Shown in pieces: positions 5,134 to 9,524 of a DNA stretch of 9,524 bases. A program made the translations under genes and the position numbers. The notes below the pieces were generated by a model. It saw only the letters and a program-made list of their open reading frames with translations, was not told where the DNA came from and searched no databases. This stretch comes from Candidatus Brocadiia bacterium (GTDB lineage Bacteria > Planctomycetota > MHYJ01 > JACQXL01), in assembly GCA_020062035.1 (NCBI GenBank), contig JAGUXD010000184.1, positions 1 to 9,524 on the forward strand, given 5' to 3'. Numbering within the stretch: the first letter of the stretch is position 1; each line of letters starts with the position of its first letter.

Positions 5134-6519
5134 ATGCCAAAGATATTTTCCATAGAAATACCTGCTGACCTTGAGACGCCTGTCTCGGCTTACCTTAAAC
5201 TGAGACCCTCTGGCGCCTGTTTCCTCCTGGAAAGCACCGAGAATATTGAATCCATTGGTCGTTTCTCGTTTATCGGACTTAATCCGGTGCTGACGGTTGG
5301 TCTTAAGAAAGGTGCTACTTCTCTATCGTTTCTACGAAAAGACATTCTACGACAGTCAGATGGAGATATGCCATCGCTTTTAGGCGGATTGGTCGGATAT
5401 GTCGGCTACGAGATTTGCAACCTCTTTGATAATGTCCCGCGCCCCAAGACTGACCCGATTGGACTACCGCCGGTCTACCTGATTAGGCCCGGGACCATCA
5501 TTGTCTTTGACCATCTCAAAAAGAAAATGGGAATCTTTACGATTGCCAGAGGTAAAATTGACGAAATCATCAATACATTCACCAAGCCCATTCCCGCCCT
5601 TGGCCCCGAAGGGCGGCAGATTGACTGGGTTCTTCGCAGACCTGCCCGCCATATGGCAGGCGGGGCCGAGAAGAACGCAAAAGGGCTACAGGAATCTAAT
5701 TTCTCAGCCCGGGGATACGAGAGCATGGTGCGCCGGGCAAAGGACTACATCACGGCTGGTGATATCTTTCAGGTCGTTCTTTCACATCGGCTGAGCGGCC
5801 AGACCTCTGTGGAGCCCTTCCAGACCTACCGGGCAATGAGAATACTTAATCCGTCTCCTTATATGTTCTTCTTTGAGTTCGGCGATACATCCTTGGTCGG
5901 CTCATCACCCGAGATGCTCGTCAAGGCAGAGAATAATCAGGTACTCCTGCGTCCGATTGCTGGCACCCGGCCACGCGGTTCAACACCATCTGAAGATATT
6001 AAACTTAAGCAGGAACTGCTATCTAATCCCAAAGAGAATGCCGAGCATTCAATGTTAGTTGACCTCGGCCGCAACGACCTCGGACGCGTCTGTGAATTCG
6101 GAAGTGTTCACCTATCTGAACATAAAAAGGTAGAGTTCTGCTCGCATGTGATGCATATGGTTTCCACTATTACCGGCCGGCTCAAGGATGATAAAGATAT
6201 ATTTGATTTATTCCAGGCGGTATTTCCGGCTGGCACCGTCACCGGTGCGCCCAAGATACGCGCTATGGAAATCATTACCGAACTTGAGAATACCTGCCGC
6301 GGTCCTTACGCAGGCGCAATGGGCTACTTTGGCGCCAACGGCAATATGGATATGTGCCTGACTATCAGAACGATTGTCTTCAAGGGTAATAGATATTTTA
6401 TCCAGGCAGGAGCCGGTATTGTCTATGATTCTAACCCCTCACAGGAATATCAGGAGACCCTCAATAAAATGGCTGTTTTAAGAAAGGCGATTGAGATGGC
6501 GGAAAGGGAACAATTATGA
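5134..6519 (+). CDS. trpE: Anthranilate synthase component I (TrpE)
   Basis: It converts chorismate to anthranilate, the first step of tryptophan synthesis, using ammonia from TrpG. From the ATG at 5134 it has 461 residues. The N-terminal half contains FLLES (about residues 30-34), the motif that binds feedback tryptophan, so allosteric inhibition is likely. The C-terminal chorismate-binding domain shows GDIFQVVLS, the PEMLVK segment, LRPIAGTRPRG, the ENAEHSMLVDLGRNDLGRVC block, FPAGTVTGAPK and GAGIVYDS. In-frame starts also exist at 5095 (TTG) and 5122 (ATG). I prefer 5134 because TTG is the -35 box, ATG 5122 overlaps the -10, and the protein resembles TrpE from MPKIFSIEIPADLETPVSAYLKL onward. 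The linker between the two halves (bases about 5585-5680) is unusually long and GC-rich and contains two inverted repeats. It overlaps trpG by 4 nt (ATGA). Confidence 0.96.
   Translation: MPKIFSIEIPADLETPVSAYLKLRPSGACFLLESTENIESIGRFSFIGLNPVLTVGLKKGATSLSFLRKDILRQSDGDMPSLLGGLVGYVGYEICNLFDNVPRPKTDPIGLPPVYLIRPGTIIVFDHLKKKMGIFTIARGKIDEIINTFTKPIPALGPEGRQIDWVLRRPARHMAGGAEKNAKGLQESNFSARGYESMVRRAKDYITAGDIFQVVLSHRLSGQTSVEPFQTYRAMRILNPSPYMFFFEFGDTSLVGSSPEMLVKAENNQVLLRPIAGTRPRGSTPSEDIKLKQELLSNPKENAEHSMLVDLGRNDLGRVCEFGSVHLSEHKKVEFCSHVMHMVSTITGRLKDDKDIFDLFQAVFPAGTVTGAPKIRAMEIITELENTCRGPYAGAMGYFGANGNMDMCLTIRTIVFKGNRYFIQAGAGIVYDSNPSQEYQETLNKMAVLRKAIEMAEREQL
5594..5616. repeat. GC-rich perfect inverted repeat inside trpE (first)
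   Basis: CCGCCCTT (5594-5601) and AAGGGCGG (5609-5616) form a perfect 8-bp stem around the loop GGCCCCG. It lies in the codons for the PALGPEGR part of the TrpE interdomain linker. Base composition is far more GC-rich than the surrounding gene. Confidence 0.75.
5641..5665. repeat. GC-rich nested inverted repeats inside trpE (second)
   Basis: Three overlapping symmetries share this 25-bp stretch. CCTGCC (5641-5646) pairs with GGCAGG (5655-5660). CCCGCC (5645-5650) pairs with GGCGGG (5659-5664). The centre GCCATATGGC (5648-5657) is a perfect 10-bp palindrome. It encodes PARHMAGG of the TrpE linker, 24 nt after the first inverted repeat. Confidence 0.7.
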
Positions 6520-7109
6520 TTCTACTAATAGATAATTATGATTCATTTACTTACAATTTAGTTCAGGCATTCGGAGAAATCATTACCGAGAGAAAAGGTA
6601 AAACTCAGATGGCTGAGCAAATCAAGGTATTCCGTAATGATAAAATAGGACTCTCACTCGCGAAGGCACTTAAACCGTCTTATCTGGTTATCTCGCCCGG
6701 ACCAAAACGACCTGAGGATGCTGGGGTGTCCAATCAACTGATTAAGTATTTTGTCGGCAGGCGTCCGGTTCTGGGGGTGTGTCTGGGGCATCAGTGTATG
6801 TCATATATTTTCGGTGGCAAGGTGCTCCGTGCAAAGGCGCCGGTGCACGGAAAGACCTCCAAGGTCTATCACGATAATAAGACCATCTATGATGGCTTAA
6901 GTAACCCGTTTGTAGCCGCAAGATATCATTCATTAATTGTGGATGAAAAGACCCTACCGAAATGTTTTGAGGTCAGTGCCTATACCAGAGACGGCGAGAT
7001 AATGGGTATCCGGATGAAAGATTCACTCGTGGAAGGCGTCCAATTCCATCCAGAATCTTATCTAACCCCTGAAGGTAAGCAGTTATTGAGAAACTTTCTA
7101 ATGTTATGA
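6516..7109 (+). CDS. trpG: Anthranilate synthase glutamine amidotransferase component (TrpG)
   Basis: This class I glutamine amidotransferase has 197 residues and supplies ammonia to TrpE. The catalytic triad is visible: Cys89 in GVCLGHQ, and His178 and Glu180 in VQFHPES. The N-terminal LLIDNYDSFTYNL and the HGKTS and RYHSL segments are typical of TrpG/PabA. Two departures stand out. The usual SPGPGxPxxAG loop reads SPGPKRPEDAG (60-70), with Lys replacing a glycine near the oxyanion site. About ten extra residues (ERKGKTQMAE, 25-34) also precede the VFRND strand. It may serve both anthranilate and p-aminobenzoate synthesis, as in other bacteria with a single TrpG/PabA, but the operon argues for tryptophan. 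GGAAAGGGA lies upstream as the SD. It overlaps trpE and trpD by 4 nt each. Confidence 0.95.
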   Translation: MILLIDNYDSFTYNLVQAFGEIITERKGKTQMAEQIKVFRNDKIGLSLAKALKPSYLVISPGPKRPEDAGVSNQLIKYFVGRRPVLGVCLGHQCMSYIFGGKVLRAKAPVHGKTSKVYHDNKTIYDGLSNPFVAARYHSLIVDEKTLPKCFEVSAYTRDGEIMGIRMKDSLVEGVQFHPESYLTPEGKQLLRNFLML

Positions 7110-8113
7110 AAGAGTTTCTTTCTCGTATAGTAAATGGTGAGAATTTGTCCCGTGCTGAATCAAGAGATGTGATGGTGAAAATAATCTCTGGCTCGGTTGA
7201 GCCGGTTCAGACTGCCGCATTCCTTGTTGCTCTTAAGACCAAGAATGAGAGTATTGATGAGGTGGTTGGTTTTGTCCAGGCAATGCGGGAGAAGATGGTA
7301 TCTATCAAGGGCGGTGAAAATGCGATTGACCTGTGCGGGACAGGTGGTGACCGTAAAAGCACCTTCAATATTTCTACAACTGCTTCTTTCGTGGTCTCTG
7401 CCGCGGGTCTGCCGGTTGCCAAGCACGGTAACCGCAGTGTTTCAAGCCGATGCGGTAGCGCGGATATACTGGAGAAATTAGGTGCGAAGATTGACCTTTC
7501 AACGCAGACCGCTGAAAGATGTCTTAATGAAATCGGCTATACCTTTCTTTTCTCTCCTAACTTCCATCCGGCGATGAAGAATGTCGCCCCTGTCAGAAAA
7601 GCATTAGGCATTCCCACGGTCTTTAATATTCTCGGTCCTCTGTGCAATCCGGCTAATGTAAAAAGCCAGTTAATCGGAATATATGACCCGGCTAAGACGA
7701 GATTAATTGCGGAAGTCCTGAAGGAGTTAGGGCATAAGAGTGCGCTGGTCGTGCATAGCAGAGACGGGCTGGACGAAATCTCGCCATCCAAACCAACAGA
7801 AGGTATTCTTCTTTCTGACAATTCCCTTAAAGGAATAGAAATAAATCCCGAAGAATTCGGCATTAAAAATAAGAATATAAAATCACTTTTTGTAAGTAAT
7901 ATAGATGAAAGCGTTAAGATGTTGAATGCTGTATTAAAAGGTGAGAAAACACCGGCCCTAAACGCGGTCCTGCTTAATACCGCAGCTGTTTTATATATCG
8001 ATAAGAAGGCAAACTCTATTAAACAGGGCTTATCTATTGCCGCAGACACCATTGACTCTGGAAAAGCACTGAAGAAGTTAAATGACTTTATCAAACTCTC
8101 TAATCAACTATGA
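7106..8113 (+). CDS. trpD: Anthranilate phosphoribosyltransferase (TrpD)
   Basis: It transfers the phosphoribosyl group of PRPP to anthranilate, the second step of the pathway. It has 335 residues, the normal length for the unfused enzyme. Signature motifs are CGTGGDRKSTFNIST (77-91, PRPP-binding glycine loop), KHGNRS (106-111), PVRKALG (162-168, anthranilate site) and DGLDE (220-224, metal binding). The N-terminal helical domain (about 1-65) contains the usual QTAAFLVALKTKNES segment. The block after the anthranilate-site arginine reads GIPTVFNILGPLCNPA where most homologues have GIRT. Translation is coupled to trpG through an ATGA overlap, and no SD is visible before its ATG. It ends in another ATGA overlap with trpC. 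Confidence 0.97.
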   Translation: MKEFLSRIVNGENLSRAESRDVMVKIISGSVEPVQTAAFLVALKTKNESIDEVVGFVQAMREKMVSIKGGENAIDLCGTGGDRKSTFNISTTASFVVSAAGLPVAKHGNRSVSSRCGSADILEKLGAKIDLSTQTAERCLNEIGYTFLFSPNFHPAMKNVAPVRKALGIPTVFNILGPLCNPANVKSQLIGIYDPAKTRLIAEVLKELGHKSALVVHSRDGLDEISPSKPTEGILLSDNSLKGIEINPEEFGIKNKNIKSLFVSNIDESVKMLNAVLKGEKTPALNAVLLNTAAVLYIDKKANSIKQGLSIAADTIDSGKALKKLNDFIKLSNQL

Positions 8114-8910
8114 AAAGGTCTTTTCTTGAAGATGTAATTGCCTACAAGAAGCAGTGCATCCGCAGGAGCAAGATAGCAGAACCGCTTTCTTACCTGCGTA
8201 ACCAAATAAGGAGATTACCAAAACCAAGGTCGTTAAGTAATGCTATCTTAAAAGGTAGCGGTATAATTGCCGAGATAAAAAGGCGGTCTCCATCAAGACA
8301 TTTCGGTAAGGTCAATGATATCATTGCGCTGGCTGAGGTGTATGAGAAAAACGGTGCCTGCGCAATATCCGTCCTGACTGATGAGAAATTCTTCGGCGGC
8401 TCGCTTCTGGACCTCCAACAGGTCAAAGCAGCGGTCAGTGTGCCGGTCCTGAGAAAGGACTTTATTATTGATGAATATCAAATATACCAGTCCCGTGCTT
8501 ATGGTGCTGATGCGGTATTATTAATCGCTTCTGTCATGGATGACCCTCACCTGATGAGATTGTATAAGGTCGTTAGAAGACTCGGTATAGAGGCCCTGAT
8601 AGAAGTGCATAATCAAGGCGAATTGATGGCAGTGATGGACTTGTTCTTCTCTAAACAGGGAGTAATTATGGGTATAAATAATAGAGACCTCAGAACCCTT
8701 AAAGTTGACCTTGAGACCTCACGGTATCTCTTGTTGTGGGTGCTGATGCCGATGATAAGGATAGTGGAGAGTGGAATTCATACCAGGCGCCAGATAAGAG
8801 AATTCTTTCGTAGAGGTGCTGATGGCTTCCTCATCGGTGAGGCACTCCTTGAGTCGCCTTCACCCGGAAAGCGATTGCGGGAATTGATTTGGGCAGCACC
8901 TACCACCTGA
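8110..8910 (+). CDS. trpC: Indole-3-glycerol phosphate synthase (TrpC)
   Basis: This (beta/alpha)8-barrel of 266 residues closes the indole ring from CdRP (the Amadori product), the fourth step of the pathway. Active-site residues are Glu55 and Lys57 (IIAEIKRRSPS), Lys116 (VLRKDFIID), Glu165 (ALIEVHN), Asn191 (GINNRDL), and Glu220 and Ser221 (ESGI). The phosphate-binding end is GADGFLIGEALL. It is a single-function enzyme, since trpF is separate. The usual VSESGI is RIVESGI here. The chain normally ends near LRELI; the last residues WAAPTT and the TGA are encoded by the left arm of a GC-rich hairpin (8898-8930), so the C terminus may have been altered by that element. The start overlaps trpD by ATGA. 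Confidence 0.96.
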   Translation: MKRSFLEDVIAYKKQCIRRSKIAEPLSYLRNQIRRLPKPRSLSNAILKGSGIIAEIKRRSPSRHFGKVNDIIALAEVYEKNGACAISVLTDEKFFGGSLLDLQQVKAAVSVPVLRKDFIIDEYQIYQSRAYGADAVLLIASVMDDPHLMRLYKVVRRLGIEALIEVHNQGELMAVMDLFFSKQGVIMGINNRDLRTLKVDLETSRYLLLWVLMPMIRIVESGIHTRRQIREFFRRGADGFLIGEALLESPSPGKRLRELIWAAPTT

Positions 8911-8930
8911 TAATATCAGGGGTGGGGGGT
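8898..8930 (+). repeat. GC-rich hairpin across the trpC stop codon
   Basis: The left arm (8898-8911) pairs with 8915-8930. TGAT pairs with ATCA around an AAT loop, then CC with GG. A 2-nt GG bulge follows, then CCA with TGG, one A x G mismatch, and a further four pairs including one T-G. This gives about 13 pairs in total. The trpC TGA (8908-8910) is in the stem. No T-run follows, so it is not a standard terminator. The right arm (AGGGGTGGGGGGT) is purine-rich and could serve as an SD that the fold hides. Confidence 0.55.
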
Positions 8931-8981
8931 ATGGTGTCAAAAACTCGCTTAAGTTCAGGGTTCACCGAATTTTTATGGTAA
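8931..8981 (+). other. Possible 16-codon mini-ORF in the trpC-trpF gap
   Basis: An ATG at 8931 opens MVSKTRLSSGFTEFLW and stops at TAA 8979-8981, overlapping the trpF ATG (8975) by 7 nt. AGGGG at 8918-8922 lies 8 nt upstream, an acceptable SD distance. Its only tryptophan codon is the last sense codon. It is in a different frame from trpC and trpF. It may only be a translational bridge into trpF, which lacks a good SD, or it may be chance. Confidence 0.3.
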
Positions 8982-9524
8982 AAGTAAAGATATGTGGTAT
9001 AACTAACTACCGTGATGCGGCTGATGCCGTGGATTGCGGTGCAGACGCTCTCGGTTTTGTTCTGGCAAAAAGCCCAAGACAGATAACCATCTCTAAGGCA
9101 AAAGCAATTATCCAGAAACTACCGGTTTTCGCTATCAAGATAGGGGTATTCGTTAATGCGCCTCTTCAGGAGGTTCGTTCTGCCTTACATTATTGCGGAT
9201 TTAATTTAGCACAATTACACGGTGATGAAAGCAAACAATATTTTCGTTCTCTATCACCTTATGCCTTAAAAACATTCAGGGCTGAAAACGAAACCATCGT
9301 TGAGAAGATAAGGTCCTATGACGTTCGGAGTTTCTTACTGGACGCATTTAATCCACGGTTATATGGCGGAACAGGTCAATTGGTCAACCTCAATCTCGCT
9401 AGAAAAGCATCTAAATTGGGTAATATGCTCTTATCAGGTGGTCTTACTCCTGAGAATGTTTGTCGGATAATATCTCTTGTCAAACCGTATGGTGTTGATG
9501 TATCTTCAGGTGTTGAGAAGAGGC
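8975..9524 (+). CDS. trpF: Phosphoribosylanthranilate isomerase (TrpF), 3' end cut by window
   Basis: The frame is open from the ATG at 8975 to the right edge, 183 complete codons, against a usual length of 200-220. It catalyses the Amadori isomerisation of phosphoribosylanthranilate, the third pathway step. Motifs seen are VKICGIT (general base Cys7), ADALGFV, the IGVFVN strand, QLHGDE, FLLDAF with the general acid Asp in the DAFNPRLYGGTG block, LLSGGLTPENV and GVDVSSGVE. It starts 64 nt after trpC, unlike the overlapping genes before it, and has no clear SD; TTCAGGG is about 14 nt away. No alternative in-frame start exists between the trpC stop and 8975. trpB and trpA would be expected next. 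Confidence 0.93.
   Translation, partial: MVKVKICGITNYRDAADAVDCGADALGFVLAKSPRQITISKAKAIIQKLPVFAIKIGVFVNAPLQEVRSALHYCGFNLAQLHGDESKQYFRSLSPYALKTFRAENETIVEKIRSYDVRSFLLDAFNPRLYGGTGQLVNLNLARKASKLGNMLLSGGLTPENVCRIISLVKPYGVDVSSGVEKR

Noticed and set aside
7537..8094. Minus-strand open frame of 185 codons opposite trpD
   Set aside because: It lies wholly antisense to a complete, motif-bearing trpD and shows no recognisable domain; it is a codon-usage shadow.
8911..8974. Intrinsic terminator between trpC and trpF
   Set aside because: The hairpin is not followed by a T-run but by GGGGGGTATGG, so the operon most likely continues into trpF.
1..9524. CRISPR array, tRNA or rRNA genes, insertion sequences, integrase or attachment sites
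   Set aside because: No direct-repeat/spacer pattern, cloverleaf-like segment, transposase motif or long terminal repeats were seen. The only tandem repeat is the short 8-bp array at 1619-1650.

Overview
The window looks like a piece of chromosome from an uncultured, probably anaerobic bacterium. The background is AT-rich (around 40% GC by eye), genes are tightly packed, and the housekeeping content is ordinary. No marker here fixes the phylum. The gene mix (RluA-type pseudouridine synthase, Mrp/complex I-like antiporter subunit, phasin-like protein, NadA, YmfH-like M16 peptidase, trpEGDCF) fits Omnitrophota- or Desulfobacterota-like lineages, but that is only an impression.

Region 1 (1-2127, + strand): the 3' end of an RluA/RluD-family pseudouridine synthase, then a 77-residue two-helix membrane protein that ends one base before a 561-residue MrpD/NuoL-type proton-conducting antiporter subunit. 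The last two look like a two-gene membrane module. Region 2 (2128-2310): a convergent intergenic spacer with two hairpins, one a clear intrinsic terminator for the leftward transcript. Region 3 (2311-3691, - strand): nadA (quinolinate synthase), then a 122-residue phasin-like helical protein with its own strong sigma70-type promoter and Shine-Dalgarno (SD) site. Region 4 (3764-5074, + strand): a zinc peptidase of family M16, divergent from nadA across a 72-nt AT-rich promoter region. Region 5 (5095-9524, + strand): a tryptophan operon in the order trpE-trpG-trpD-trpC-trpF. It has ATGA overlaps at the first three junctions and is cut by the window edge inside trpF. Together these genes carry chorismate to indole-3-glycerol phosphate; trpB and trpA would be expected just beyond the window.

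The known gene families explain nearly all the coding sequence, and I do not see a new multi-gene system. The unusual material is smaller in scale. (a) GC-rich inverted repeats sit in frame inside otherwise AT-rich genes (trpE linker, the small membrane protein) and at the trpC end, with an 8-bp tandem repeat inside the antiporter gene. (b) A near-consensus promoter lies so close to trpE that its mRNA would be almost leaderless, and nadA shows a similar arrangement. (c) The trpC-trpF junction has a GC-rich hairpin and a 16-codon mini-ORF whose Trp codon and stop overlap the trpF start.
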